Positions 1 to 14,493 are shown, numbered from the stretch's first letter. The stretch: 64,000 nucleotides of DNA from Dirofilaria immitis (GCA_024305405.1 JAKNDB010000109.1:2604001-2668000), one strand, 5' to 3'. Numbers and translations are program-made. The notes: generated by a model from the letters alone, not told the origin.

Positions 1-2790
1 GCATTTTTCGCATTTTTCACATTTTTATTTCATAATTCCGCATATTTTTTCATGTTGAAGCTTTATATATCTTAGAAATTTCAATTTGTATGAAAATGTT
101 ATTCAAATTTCCATATGATGAAATGTGTTTCCAATAATTTTCTTCACGTCAATATCAGACCTTAATTTTTATTATCATTATTCTTTAGCACGACAAAAAT
201 GTTTCCAAATATCTGAAAGCAAATTTTAATGGTTTAAACGTCTATTGGTTCGGCAGATCGATGATGCTGGACATTGGGAAGTAGGAATATGTCTGACAAT
301 TACTTGCTAAAATAACAAATTCGACTTTAAAACTTTAGTACTGAAGTATTTCTTGTGCTGAAAACGATAATCATGATGGGACAAATATTAATGAAACGAA
401 CATTATGAAATAATTCAATTCTGAAAGTGACGTATTTTGTTCATTTAGTTTTTTATGGTATTATCTTCAAGGCATAATTTTTTTGTACATTCAAAATTGA
501 AAAATCTAATGGTACGAGATTTAAGTGACTCCAATTTATTGCGTTTTATCGATTTTTATAAAAGTCTTATTTTTATCTTATTTCGTTTTTAATTTTCAAT
601 TTTTTCATTTTATGCTATGACGACTTTAATTAATAGTATGAAAGGTCCACAAAACTGCTGTTGTTATTATTTTATTTGAAAATTGCCGTGAAGAATGAGC
701 AAAAAGGCAACAATCACAAGACAAATTTTTATCCAGAAAAACTACCAAAATGTTTGTTATATTGACTATGCAAAACTAATAATATTCTATAAAATGAAGT
801 TGCAACTGAAGAAGAATACGTCAATATCCCAAATTGTTTCATGATGTATTGCAGTTGTAAACAGAAGGACGAATAACTTGAAGTGATCATCCGAGCCTTT
901 CGTTTCATTTGAATTTTAAGTCTATCTAAATGAGAATAATAATAATAGTACATATTTTTTGATATCCTCTGAATATAAAACAAGAGGATGAGGAATGTAA
1001 GCAACGTAACGAGATGATTTTCTAAGAAACGAAGACAAGTCTGAGAATACAAGTCTGGCAGGATAGAATAGGATTGCCCTGATTTTGATTCGACAGAACA
1101 GAAAGAGGGAACCAAGGAACCATAAATTTCAATAGCCAAATAGGACAGAGATTGACAGATAAAAATTTTAAGAGAGAGAAAGCAGCTTTTAGTTTATCCC
1201 TAATTGTCCTTAGAATTGATCAGGAGTAATTATGCTGATCATTAATGCAATACTTCGTTAAGTCTCGAACAAGATATTGAGGAGATCTTTAAGCAACAAA
1301 AAGTTCTAATAAATCATTTACGGTAATTTTTTAGATGTCCGTAATAAGCATGTTACCGCATCATACCTATTAGTTAATAAATCAATCGGTAAGTGTGCTT
1401 GACTTGGAGATCACTTAGCATATGTAGGCTGAAAGTGCCAAGCTACTTTATTGTATAATGAAAAATATGCAAGAGAAATCGATCACGCAATTTCTACAGA
1501 TTTAAAAAATTAAAAGTATCTCATAAAATACCTAAACAAAGAGAGAAAGGGAAGTAATACCGTGACACGATAAAGGCATTAATACGATTGTATATCAAGA
1601 GTTAGATGGTAGAGGGTACGACTAGAAACCTGGTCGCTTTTCTGGGCTTTTTATCTCTTACCATCATCATTTCAATTTGAATTATTACTGCATTTAAAAG
1701 CTCACATCGCATAGTCTTAGCATTTCAGCTGCTCAAAGCACCTTTCTTTTGCTATCATCCTTTCCCAATACTTTTCCCTACCTTCTACCCCCTCCCTTCT
1801 CCTTTAAGTCCAACATTTCATTCAGTGCGCAATATATTTCACTTTTAATTTCTTGCCACCAAACCTTTCGCTTTCTCATATTGTTGTCACTATTCCTATT
1901 CTCTATTTTAAAAGTATTCACTGATAGATACAAAATTTGTACGCATTTCATACAGATCCTATTTCGGAGATGTTCAATTTTAAGATGATATTACCATGGT
2001 ATTAGGAATAAGATTAGAAAATATACGAATCAAACTACCTCGATAACATTTAGTTCGAATGTCTCTTTAGAAAAAATCACATAGCTCAGTTAATAGTTAC
2101 TTTGTTCATAGCATTATCTTGGTTTTTTTTTTATTTTATTTCATTTTTTTATAATTTAAATTTCTCTAAAGTAGAATTCCAAAAGGATGGTTTGATTATA
2201 TTGAATGCATTCAAATTTATATCAAGCATGACTCAAGAGTTTTTGTCAAGAAATGCAAAGTAATTGGTTGCGGAGTTAGCAGCTCCAAAGGATTTTTAGT
2301 CAAATTAAAACAGTAACAATAGTAGTATCGGAAGGAAGCAAAACTTTTGATACCGGTATAATGGAAGCATGTGCCACAAAAATATCTCTGATATAAAAAG
2401 ATATACATGAATATTGATTTTATTCGAAATTGACAACTTAAAGAAAAACCTTTCGTTAAATATTATTGAATGAACTAGTTAGGTAAGTGAAACATTTTGT
2501 ATTCGTGTTCACTTTTAAACTTTCGTTTCACACTTCATTTTAGAAACAATTCCTTTTATTCACACCATTAATATAGCGAGTTATATCTTCATCACTTTTG
2601 CTTCTATATTTTCCTAAAACATTTGTAAAATAAATGAACTCCCTTAATAACATTTTGCTTTGTCACCGAGTATGATTTCTTAACAATTCAAAATCGCGTG
2701 CATAATTTGGAGAAGAAAACTTGTCTGTTTTGGGGTTATTTTATGCTAGCATTGGGATTTGATATCTACTGATTAGACAACGATTTAAAA
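1..2790. other. AT-rich stretch, no gene supported
   Basis: I see no conserved protein, RNA gene or consistent exon chain on either strand. A 136-codon open frame on the minus strand (729-1139) has no recognisable family and is composed of AT-driven residues, so I do not call it. A pyrimidine-rich patch around 1741-1880 is simple composition only. Confidence 0.6.
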
Positions 2791-4226
2791 TCTGAAATGA
2801 TTGAAAATTACGTATTTTTTCTGAAAAGTGTAATACTTTATTGAAAATGCAAAAATGCATCCAAAATAACTAATTTGAGCAATTTTTGCAAAAATTAGTT
2901 CTAGAAAATTAACACTGTGGAAAAATTATTCATATATAGATCTTTCTGTATTGAAAATTATATATGTACTCCTGAGTATTTGAAACGGGAAATAATTGAG
3001 GTAAAACTTAACTTTGAATGAAATTCTTTATAATCTTACAACGAAACAGAACAAATGGAATAGAGATAATCATTATTTCTTATCTTTTTATCATCCTTCA
3101 TTGGTGACTTTATGATAATTAATGTTTATTAGTTCATACAATCATTTTAAGTAAGAAAAATATCATTCTGATAGAAGATAGTTAATAATAAACAAGCAAA
3201 TGCCTATTCTCAAATTTGAAAAATATTCAAAATTAGAAAAAGAAATTTGCATATTTATGTGCGAAAGTTCTCATTAGGTCACTGTAAAGTTTTGTGATTA
3301 TTCTCCAGTCAACCTATTCGGAAAAAAAAAACTGAAAAAGAAAAATATTTCTGTTAAGATTCACTTAGAAAGAATTAATAGTTTCATTTTAAATTAGTGC
3401 AAAATGAGTAAATGGAAGAAATTTTTAACATTAATAAAAAAAGTACACCAAATTCTGCTTCCTTTTTCTTTTGGATCTTCTCTCGGCTATCCCTTGTATC
3501 AACAAATCAATTTTTTTTAATTTAGAAAAAACATTAGCATTAATAAATTCCACTATTTATAAGTCTCACCAACGTACCGTAATTTTTAAAACGCCATAAA
3601 TTTTGGATTTCATTTCTAAATAGGATCTCACCTTTTTATTAATTCTTTCTAAGTGAATCTTAACAGAAATATTTTTCTTTTTCAGTTTTTTTTTTTTCCG
3701 AATAGGTTGACTGGAGAATAATCACAAAACTTTACAGTGACCTAATGAGAACTTTCGCACATAAATATGCAAATTTCTTTTTCTAATTTTGAATATTTTT
3801 CAAATTTGAGAATAGGCATTTGCTTGTTTATTATTAACTATCTTCTATCAGAATGATATTTTTCTTACTTAAAATGATTGTATGAACTAATAAACATTAA
3901 TTATCATAAAGTCACCAATGAAGGATGATAAAAGATAAGAAATAATGATTATCTCTATTCCATTTGTTCTGTTTCGTTGTAAGATTATAAAGAATTTCAT
4001 TCAAAGTTAAGTTTTACCTCAATTATTTCCGTTTCAAATACTCAGGAGTACATATATAATTTTCAATACAGAAAGATCTATATATGAATAATTTTTCCAC
4101 AGTGTTAATTTTCTAGAACTAATTTTTGCAAAAATTGCTCAAATTAGTTATTTTGGATGCATTTTTGCATTTTCAATAAAGTATTACACTTTTCAGAAAA
4201 AATACGTAATTTTCAATCGTTTCAGA
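2791..4226. repeat. Large inverted repeat, 590-bp arms and 256-bp loop
   Basis: The left arm (2791-3380) is repeated as its reverse complement in the right arm (3637-4226), around a unique 256-bp loop (3381-3636). Both arms are 590 bp. Reading them against each other I find one substitution (a T/C difference about 8 bases from the outer tip) and three homopolymer length differences: T5 against T4, G3 against G2, and A10 against T12. No transposase frame or convincing target-site duplication is visible at the outer ends. It could be a foldback or MITE-like element, a recent inverted duplication, or an assembly or amplification artefact. The near-identity of the arms means it is young or artificial. 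Confidence 0.93.
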
Positions 4227-7200
4227 CTACAGTTTACAAAATACCCTGCTTTAAAAGTAGTTATTAGATTTAAAATAGCAAGAGAATGGAATGTGTCTAA
4301 TGATAATGAAATAAATGGAATTGTACCGCAAGAGGAAATTTGCATCAGAATTTCGAATCATTTTATTTTCGGCGGAGATTCTCTTCACTGTAGTCCTCTC
4401 GATCGCTACTGTAAACATAATAGATATATTCATATTTAGAATATATGATTTTTTTTTGTCGATAATACTGAGTGCGATTTCTAAGCTAAGCTTTATCCAC
4501 AATAAACAAAGATTTGTCGCGTGGAAAAACTGATTTATTAAACGCCTTAGTCTGCTTAAAATTTATTTTACTAAAATTTTAATTTTTCGATATAAAACAC
4601 GAAAGAAATGCAGTCAAAGTAATCGCCATCATTCCTGAGGACAAAAGCGATGACAATAAGAACTAACAACTGAGAATTGGTAAGGACCTACTTATATCTC
4701 GCCAGTATTTTTCGATTATTTAGAGAAAAGTGAAAGAATTTGAAATGATTGAAGTTCGAATGGATAATCATTTAACGCTCCGACAAAGACGTATCGTTAT
4801 TTATAAATGTATAATTGACTGTTTGATGTCATTAAGTTTCAATAAAGAAAAAATGATAAAGGAAATCTGTAAATTAAAAAATAGAGAGATAGACATAATT
4901 AAGGTAACATTAATTTCAACGTGAGTAGAAAGTAGAACGTATGAAATAAGAAAACTCGCACGCACACAGCACACGTAACAAACTCATGAAAAAACTTAAT
5001 TTGCATTTCTTATCCATACGTGAGAGATGAACGTCTAGCTTACAAAATACGAAAAAAAGGTGCCTGTCATCAAGTGTCGTATTAACATTATCAATATTAG
5101 CTGTATGTGCGTTTATGCGACGATGCATTTTTGATCATTAAATATTTCAAACGAGGTTAAAGATATGCTTCCAACAGTTCGCTTTTTCGTCATATTCATT
5201 CTTTGTCAATTTATTTTTATTGATAGCATTTTTACACTGCTTAGTCTACTGTATGCTGTATACTTATTTTTCGAATATTTTCAATACTTCATTTGCAATC
5301 TGCCAACATTTATCATTTCTATGTACATTATTTGCATCAAGAAAATCGGCACTTGAAATCTTTGCAGTTCTCTTTGTTATCTTTTATTTCTACTCTTATA
5401 ACAGCTTCTGTGGAATACTTTAGCTTTTAAATTTCCAACGACATTTGAATTTTGCGTTCTTCTAAACTTTCAGTAATAGCAATTTTGACAATGATAATAC
5501 TATAATAGTAAAATTTGGTAATCGCAACATAAATACTAATGAAAATGAAAAATAAAAGTGATTATTTTATGATATAATAAGCAATTTTATTGACTTAATC
5601 TTATGTTGATTAAAAATTTTTTAGGATTTGGTTTGTTGTTGAATGAATTACTCATTAATTTTACTGGTAAAAAAAAGTAAAAGTATATTCTAAATAATTT
5701 AAAATCCGATCACTAAACTACTACGTTCATCGAGAGAAAATCAACATCTTTGATTGCGTGCAAGTAAGTAACAAAAATATTGCAAGATGAAATCGGTTTT
5801 TATTTGTCGATTGTCGACTTATCGTGTACAAAATTAATACTTTGGACTATTGAAGTACTGATTTTAGAAAAGGTGAATCACTGAATATGATATCTCGATT
5901 GAATATAAGATATAATTTTATCGGAAACTTTTTATTTGCAATTACTGCTTTTCTTGTTTATTCAGTAGACAGAATTTTTTCTCGATTTATGATTATCAGT
6001 TTTTAACAGGAAGCACTCAAACAATTTTCATTCCACATTCTATGTAGAAATAATATGTATTACCTGATGTGAACTATTTAGTTTTACAGACTAATATTAT
6101 ACTACTATAAAATCTTCAAATTAAAAAAAAAAAAAAAGGTGTACAATATACACACTTTTTTGGCTCACATAAATCTTGATGTTCCCAAACATCATATCTA
6201 TTGATATTTCTTTACATATCACTGATGCAATTACCGCTTCATCTTTAAATTAATACATAAACTGTGTGCTTTTAATGATATAAGAATTAAGTTGTGACTA
6301 CTTCGAATCATACTGAAAGCATAAACATTATTAGTAAATACATTTGTACGCTAGACATGATGTCAGGTGTAAGGATGCGCTTCACTACCTATGTAGAAAA
6401 AATGGATTATTGATTGGTTTGCATAATTCTATGTGTTTTAAGTTAGCTCGAAGTAATTTTATTAAGTGATGAAAAATTCTCTTCGTCATTAGTTCCTTCC
6501 ATTATTTTATAAAATCAAGAAATTTGAAATCTGATTTTTAATAATTTCTTCGTGTTCCAATGCTTGATTAGTCCTGCCCTTTTAACTAATCTCTTCATAG
6601 TATCTTAGGAAATAGAAACTTAACTTTTCAGATATAAAAAAATTCAGATATTTTTGGGACCACGAATGAATGTGAATGCTCAATGATTCAGGCAATTCGC
6701 CCTCAGTCCTTTCTCCCGCCTTTCGTTTGCTTATCTTTTTCCGTCTTTACTCTCGTCAGAAACTTCGCCAGTTCACTTCTTGCTTCTTTTAGGTTTTACA
6801 TTTTTGAAATTTCACTGCAGTGCTCACTTTAATTCCAGAGAAGTTTCTTCCCGCCTTTTCTATTTTTATTTTTGGCACTTTTCGTTTGCTTGTTTGACCT
6901 TTTCGGTCTCTTTTCCATTTGAAATCCGTTTCCATTTAAGCTTTCGCTGCGTTATGTAGGCATCCAAGGAAGCCATATCTGGAAGCATCACTTTAAGTGC
7001 AGTCCGATTCCATCTATTATTCTTACGTACGAGCCGAAAGGTTAAGTTCTCTTAAAAGAAGATGCACGTCTTCTGTGAAAGCACGTCTTTGTGAAAGCTA
7101 TAATGTGGATTACTGTGTTCGTTACATGTTCAATGTTTCTCCTCTACCTAGATAACAAAGCTGTTGCCACTTCTGCGTTGTGATGATCGAATATACAAGA

Positions 7201-8551
7201 ATTCAGTAGTTGTCTTGATCTTTATTATTCTAACTCAAGTGTCACATTTGTTTTTGCTCATATCTTTGAAAGCACTGACAAGCATATATTAGCATCGTTG
7301 AACTAAGTTAAATTAAGAAAAAAAACTGACGATGAAATAGAGTTTGTAATATTTCTTTTCGTCATTTGTTGTTTAGGTGATGTCTGCATGTAATGTGATC
7401 ATGGTGAGAAGCAGAAACGGTATTTGAGACATTGTTTTGTTTTAATAATTCATAAAACCTTATAATTGCAGAAGTTAAATAATATGAAATTGAATAACGG
7501 TATTGATACTTTTCAAATACAGGTTATTATCATCGTCTCAATACCACCGTCTTTTTCGTTTTATTCGTATCTCTATAACAGAAATTCCAATTTTATTAAC
7601 TCTGAAAGTTACATTAATAACTGATATAGTTTTCGTTAAGATGACAACCCTTTTTGGGAAAATTTGTTTGTAGAAAATAATTTACTGTCCTCGGGTTTAT
7701 ATTAGTGATATTTCAGAAATCATGACTTTTTTACGGCTTGTAATCAGAAAATCGACCATCAGTATTTTCCTTTTATAAAATATTTATGAAATAGTTCGAA
7801 ACAAAATGAAATCCTATCTCGTTAAGGCTTTTGTTACTGAGAAAAAAAATTTGAAGGCTTTTTGAAGTTGTCTAAAATAACTTTTACTTATGATCTCATG
7901 GAATTCTCTTGTTGTTTGCTGCGACAATTAAATTCATTCCTTGGTACAATATAAACTAATTAATACGAAAATTATTGCCACAAATATGAAAAGCTTTGCT
8001 TATTGATTTGAAATGGATTTGTTAATAGATTATAGATGTACAAAATAAGTATCTTTTAAATACATTTCACTATTTTTATAACATTCATTCATTTGACTGT
8101 TATGTAAATAGATAATATCTTTTATTTATGCTTCTACTGTCGTTTTTTTTTGGAATCACAAGCAGTAATGAGTGAACAAGCTATTCCTTTTCAAGAATCA
8201 GATGTCATCATTCAGAACATTTAGCAAAAAAATCGCGCTATGGAATTAAAAAGTGAGAAACATCTGACGTGTGATAATAATATCTCAGTCTGATATCGGT
8301 ATGAATTATCAATGATTAGTATATTGTGATTGAATGAATGCTTTGTTTCCAATTTAGTAATAGTAATAACTGGCGATAATGTCGGGAGCAAGGTAATAAA
8401 AGTATTTTTATTATCAACATTGTTATTATTACTATTGTTATTACTATTATTAATAATAATAATTATTGCTATATTTTATTATCGGATTTGCAAAAAATGT
8501 TTTAGTTAACATCGTACATATGTGTAAGGATCAAAAACAAAACTAAGAAAC
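4227..8551. other. AT-rich intergenic region upstream of the amine receptor
   Basis: No coding exon is supported. The region 6690-7030 is less AT-rich and pyrimidine-loaded, and could hold 5' untranslated or promoter sequence of the receptor gene that starts at 8552, but no specific element is identifiable. There is a poly-A run near 6122-6137 and an ATT/ATA-type low-complexity patch at 8400-8470. Confidence 0.5.
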
Positions 8552-11500
8552 TTGATGATGATAACATCATCCACTGTGCTTAGTGTTACAACAAAAATAA
8601 CGGGAGCAACAATGACAATGACAGCAATAACAACGACAATAACGACAGCAGTAATCACTAATCTTAACAATTTGGATGATACAAGTGTACTCAACTCATT
8701 TGATAAAGCAGTGACAGTTACAATTATTTGTTTATTAATTGGTGTAATGATTGTTGCAACATTAGTGGGTAATTCATTGGTGATTATGGCCGTTTTACTA
8801 GTACGAAAACTGAAGATCCAACCAGCAAATTATTTGTTTGTATCATTGGCGGTTGCCGACTTTGTGTTGGTCTATTGGTGATGCCCATTGCGTTAATCGA
8901 TTTGCTTACTGATCAATGGATTCTTGGCGTAGTGGTGAGAGTTTTTAATATCAGTTGAAAATTTAATCCAAAAAAATAATAACCCCCTACTTAGTAGGAA
9001 AAATCTTCAACTCCTGAACTAGCTAAATATAGTTTGAATGTTTCGCTTAAAAAAGACGATGTGGATAGATTGAGATGCTAATGACAAATTATACCAACGA
9101 TTTTGCCATAATCATAATATGAATTCTGAAGAGGAAAAGTAAAATCTCGATGCATGCAGCTGTAAAGGCATTCAAATAAAATGATATTGAGTAGTGAACT
9201 TGCAGCGATCCACGTGACATCCACACAAAAAAATATCTAAAGATCGCCTAAATAATATCAATTGCAGGTATGCAGATTTTGGACATCAGCAGATTTAACT
9301 TTATGTACAGCTTCCATAGTAAATTTATGCTTGATAAGTGTCGATCGCTATTGTGCCGTCAGTAAGCCATTACGTTACGCTGCGCAACGTACTCGGCAAC
9401 GAATATTCTGTTATGTTATTATCGTATGGATTTTGTCACTTATTGTCAGCATATCACCACTTGTTATTTGGCCAGCAAAAAATATTGAAGGAAAATGTCA
9501 AGTTAGTCCTTCTTCTTTAAGTAATTAATCATATAATATAGAAATTTAATGATTTATATTCAACTGCAAAAAAATAATAAAATCAAAGGAAATTATTTAG
9601 GACTTATCCCAAAAAAGAATAGCAACCATAGAGCTATTTTTTGTCGCTTTCTCTCTAACTTGTATGTCACGAAAATAAATGATATATTTTAGTCAAGTAA
9701 GAATTGAATTATTACTCATAAATTATACATAATCGCTTTTTTACTTCACAGTATTTTGTCACAATCACTATGAAATCTAATAGCTGCAAGTACTCACTGA
9801 TACAAACAGTTTTGTGCGGAACATCTCTTCAAATGCGTTTTTTTCTTATTTTTTAGAATTACCAGAAAATGAGAGGATGAATGAAAATTGAAATAAGAAA
9901 GGGAATGTATTAAGTTTTCGGAGCAAATTCAATCAAAAAAGTAAAGTGTTTTTTCTATGATTAGAATTATGATCGAATTATGGATCCCATATATGTATAT
10001 ACATATTAAGAGAGAAAGGGGAAAGAAAAGAGAGACAGAGAAAGATCAAGAAAGGAAGAAAGGAAGAAAAGGAAAAAGTATCTGTTAATAGGAAGAAATG
10101 TAAGAAAAGTACTTCAAACAATAAATAATACCGATCAGCAGAAGCATTTTCTTTGATTAAAAATGGTCTAAATTACTAATGTATATTTCTAGTGAAATCA
10201 AGAAAGGAAGAAATGGAGAGAGCGTTCTCTCATTTTCTGAGTGTTAAATTCCAAAATTTCAAATTCTTATATCGAATTGTAAACAACCGATGCAATAATG
10301 TCTCAAACAAGCTTTGTTGTAATTACCCACAATCAGTATAAAAGATGCTTAGATTATTGAAACATTTCAAGAAAGCAAAAAAAAGGCGGAAAATGAATTC
10401 ATAGAAAGCGACCCATGCAAACAAATACGGATGCCGCTGTTAATTTTAGTTTTTATATATACTTCGATAAAACAGTTTATTTTCCTTCCGTGGCTTAAGT
10501 ATTTTCTCAAAATTGGTTTACTTTTTGCTTAAAAATTATTTTCAACTTTTCGGTACTTTATTCATTTTGTAAAGAAGTATGAAAACAATATTTTACTAGA
10601 AATAGTCTCTTGAAGGGAATTCTCAAAATATGGCTTTAAGATTTAAATTTACATGCTAAGTGTATGTTTGAATCACTTGGTAGATCTGTTATTTTTAACT
10701 TAAGAAAGGAAATCTTCCACTTCATGGGCATGGAATTCCAAAATCACTTATAACAACTTATAACGGCATTTACTCATCTTTTTATTATTTCTTCAAATAT
10801 TTGGTAATCAATTCTCAAGCATCTTCAAAGGAGAGCTAAGTTTGAATTTAATCTTTCCAAATGCAAAATGTATGCTGAAGAAACGGTTGAAGCAATTGAA
10901 TAATTAATTAATTTAGCACACGCTAACAAACTTTTTAACTAATTTTTAATTGATATTTGAAGTCACAGGATATACATACTTCATATATCACAAAGAGTAA
11001 CAAGTCAGTTTTATATATTAATATTTTCTTGGTATAGTATAAAAGCTTCATAATGCTGCTGCCTAAGATTCGCCCATAAATGTCTTATTGTATTCTTTTT
11101 AATTTTTAGGTCAATCAAAATCCAGTTTACCAGATCTATGCTACGTTAATTGCATTTTATGGCCCAACATGTATCATGATAATATTATATGCAAAAATGT
11201 GGTTAGCTGCTAAACGATTAGCTGAACGTGATCGTATGTTGACAGCTGGAACAGACGGAAGTATTAATGGTACCAGATACACTTCAGCTCTCCTAAGCGA
11301 TCCGTTAAATCAGAGTCATCATCAACATCATTATTATGATCGACCTTCAGCCATTTTACAAAAAATATCAATGGTATAGTTTTTGATTTTTAACTCCTCT
11401 TTCTATATCTTTGATTAAAATTACCTAAAAGTAGTGCAAAGTTATTCATGTAATAAGCTACAACTTTTAAATTATTTAGAGTTCCCAGCCCCAGTTAAAT

Positions 11501-13352
11501 TTTAGTCTCAATGAAATTCCATCTCAATTAAACTTTAATTAATTTCTAGTTCATCTGTTTGCTGATGAAAGCAAACGAGACTAATACGCGGTTAAATAAA
11601 AAGAAAATAATTACCCTGTTAACTTTTGAAGGACATTGTAGCTAGGGTATCTTTGAAACTTGATTTGAACAGTTTTTGATTTCAATTTTAAAGCCTGGCC
11701 AAACTGTAATTCTTGATAGTGCTGCTTTCCATAGATCGAACAAAATCAAATAAAATTAGCTTTCTTGAAAGCAAGAGCATAAATTTCAATAGAAGTATCT
11801 ATACTATTGGTCTAATTAGGGAACTTTAATTACCCAGCGATATAATGCTTAATTTCGGAAATAAAAATAGTTTGAACATTCTTTGCAATCTGTCTGAAAA
11901 ATACCGAATTCTGCGTTCGGGAAAATAGCGCTCTTTTTAATAATTTCTCTGATCCTGCCAATTTTAATTGTAAATAATGCGGAATTCCCCAATAATACAA
12001 AGCAGAAATAACGTTCTCAAGTTATTACAAATGTCTATTAATTTACCACCATATTATCGATTCTAACAATTTATAATAAGCATTTTACTGATCACGTCTT
12101 TAGCTTATTTCGCAACCAGTTTTTCGACAGTTAAAATATAAGATGTGCCTTAAGGATTTTTTTAAGGCACCATAAAGTTTGACATCTCGAAAACTTGCTA
12201 TCAAGATGAAATAGAAATAAGTACTGTTGAATCTCAACGCCAAGTTCGAAGTGTTTTTAAGCATCCTAAATTGTTGGTCTGAGAAAGTTATTTATCATAG
12301 TCATCCCAGTCTTTTAAAGGCAATTTTTCATTTAGATGAAATCATAGAATACCAATTTTCAAGGTACACAACAATAAATTTCAAGAAAAAAGTGAGGGGA
12401 AAGCATATAAGACGCTTGGCATAATGATGAGTGTTTTTGTGATATGTTGGTTACCATTCTTTCTATTGGCACTCCTGAAACCTCAGGGGCTCTCGCCACC
12501 AAAATGGTTGGATCATCTAGTTCTTTGGCTTGGTTACTCAAACAGGTTTGTTAATTGCTTCGATTTTTAGTGAATAAAAGAATCTCATTATTTACATTGA
12601 CTAATAAATTAGAAAACTTGTGAGTATAAGAAAGAAGGATTTGAGATTATGCGTCGTCAGAAATTATGATTGTAGTTTACAAAAGGAAATCAATGAAATA
12701 AGCTCAGAAAAGTAAAAGAGCACGCTAGATATGTTTGAAACTGAAGCTAAGAGACGAATTATCTGCAGATGGAGGTGGCAGATGCATAGTTTAGCTATTC
12801 GCCCTCTTTGCTCTATTATTGATTTCAAGCTTAGAATAATACAAAACGTTTTCAGCCTAATGAATCCATTGATTTATTGTAAACATAATCGTGAGTTCCG
12901 TATACCTATTCGCGAAATGTTGTGTTGCCGTTTTCGTACTTTGCATTCTGTAATGCGGAAAGAAAGTTTTACGAGTAAATATGGTTCTTCAAGGTAACAG
13001 CGGTAACCCTCACTTAAAATGAGCCGAAAATTTTTATTCATCAAATCACACAAATCACATTGGTTCTCATAAATAGATACCATAAAATTCCGAGGCAATT
13101 CCGTTACTGAATGTTTCATCTGCTGTGGGACATAAGTTATCAGATACACGAAATTCCCAAAGCTAAACTTTCTTTTTGCTTTACATAAATGATAGATAAT
13201 GAGTGATATCCTTGAAGTTTAAATAAGAGTGGTCTTAAATCCGTGAAGATTAAAGATTAAGACATAATTGAACAAATGTTTTCTCGAAAAAATATTTCAG
13301 GTCTCGAGGAATCCAAAGCACACCGATGATACTGAATTCGTCTACCAATTGA
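8552..13352 (+). CDS. Biogenic-amine G-protein-coupled receptor (rhodopsin family), frameshifted in TM2
   Basis: Seven-transmembrane receptor of the aminergic class, expected at the neuronal or muscle plasma membrane. Exons by phase: 8552-8934, 9268-9501, 11110-11373, about 12364-12545, 12856-12993, 13301-13352, giving about 417 residues. Visible hallmarks are a Thr-rich N-tail, the GN of TM1, the SLAVAD of TM2, a TM3 Asp in WTSADLTLCTAS followed by DRY, an ECL2 cysteine, FYGP in TM5, CWLPFF in TM6 and GYSNSLMNPLIY in TM7. The TM3 Asp and TM7 motif are typical of serotonin, tyramine, octopamine or dopamine receptors; TM5 has Ala/Thr/Ala where catechol receptors carry Ser. One base is missing at 8864-8868 (ADFV then VGLLVMP in the next frame), probably a sequencing error. 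The exon-4 acceptor (TTTTCAAG) is the weakest boundary. The exact subtype is not assigned. Confidence 0.87.
9998..10082 (+). repeat. Purine (GA/GAAA) low-complexity tract in receptor intron 2
   Basis: An almost uninterrupted purine tract of GAGA, GAAAGG and GGAAG units lies in the 1.6-kb intron between receptor exons 2 and 3. It is simple sequence with no coding signal. Confidence 0.8.
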
Positions 13353-14493
13353 GCAAAAAACAACGTTTAAAAATGCGCTGTAATCAACATGAGCAAATTC
13401 AAAACCTTAAAAACCTAACTTATTTGTATCCTACATACATTCTTCTATGCAAATTCTTTATTTTTCTTTGACAGTGCTATATCAGTTATGCCGTATGATT
13501 TTAAATCTGATCTCAGCGACTATACTTTTCCAGCGCTATTTTTTTGAGCAAAAATATTAATTAGTTCCATTAGAAACCATAATTTCCATGCATGATCTCA
13601 TGGCAATCTATATATAAAAAGGAAACTAAATAGAAAGTTTCGGCTCATTAAGACGTGGGCTTCAGAATGATCACATGCTCCCTACAAATTCCGAACTAAA
13701 TATTTTTTACGCTGTTAGAATAGTAAGTAGCAGAGACTGAACAGCGATAGTGTCCAGAATAATGTTCCACAAGCTTCGAGCTCATAGCAGAAAAAAATGT
13801 TAATCCAGAAATTAGAATAGCCAAGGAATGAGATATGACTTAGTTATGTTCGGTAAAAAACATCGGGAGACTTGACTAGCTCTAGCCAACAATTCACTGT
13901 CAATGAATCAGAACACTTCACAGAAATTTTGAAATTTCATAGAAAGTTTAAATGAGGTTCTGCAACACATTTAAGAATCTGCTCAATTTCAAATCAAACT
14001 TAGGGAGTTCGCAAAACCGTAAACGATTATTCTGAAGTTATCGAATGTAGAACAACAAAATACCTATTTTACTTGTTCGTGATCTATGTTATTCCACTAC
14101 AGATTAAGAAATATCAGAAACATAGCACAAATTTGAAAATGTGAGACAACGGTTGCTTTCATTTCTATGTAGTTAAATTATATGGGTTTCACTGATTACA
14201 ACCAACATTTTAGTTTTTCTTCCAATGTGTCCGAAAAACGAATATGTTTCCTAGATATTCCAAAAATTAGTCACCATTATAAAATCATTCGAAGAGATTA
14301 AACGTCCACAAAATCACCATCAAATAATTAATAAACCAAAGGAGTTTCTTAAAAACAATACGACTCCACCTGCTGCAGCCAAAAACCATCCTTGCCACTA
14401 CCGTCACCTGTAATCTGCTCCTAATCGAAATTAAAAGCGCTTGAAAAAGTGCAAAAATCAGTTGATGAACGGTTTTTCTACCACCACGTTAAA
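13353..14493. other. Convergent intergenic gap, nothing identified
   Basis: This is the space between the 3' end of the plus-strand receptor and the 3' end of the minus-strand mitofilin gene. It should hold both 3' untranslated regions. I see no further exon or RNA gene. Confidence 0.5.

Noticed and set aside
729..1139. 136-codon minus-strand open frame
   Set aside because: No domain, no splice logic and residue content set by AT-rich sequence. An open frame of this length can arise by chance in a window this size.
8864..8934. Reading the amine receptor as a pseudogene because of the TM2 frameshift
   Set aside because: Every other motif of the receptor is intact and the same kind of single-base loss occurs in essential genes in this window, so sequencing error is the simpler cause.
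11827..11838. TTTAATTACCCA, a 12-base match to part of SL1
   Set aside because: Too short to be meaningful in an AT-rich 64-kb window, and not followed by the rest of the leader.
12227..12424. 65-codon plus-strand frame within the receptor locus
   Set aside because: It runs in a different frame from the TM6 exon (about 12364-12545), whose residues match the receptor family.
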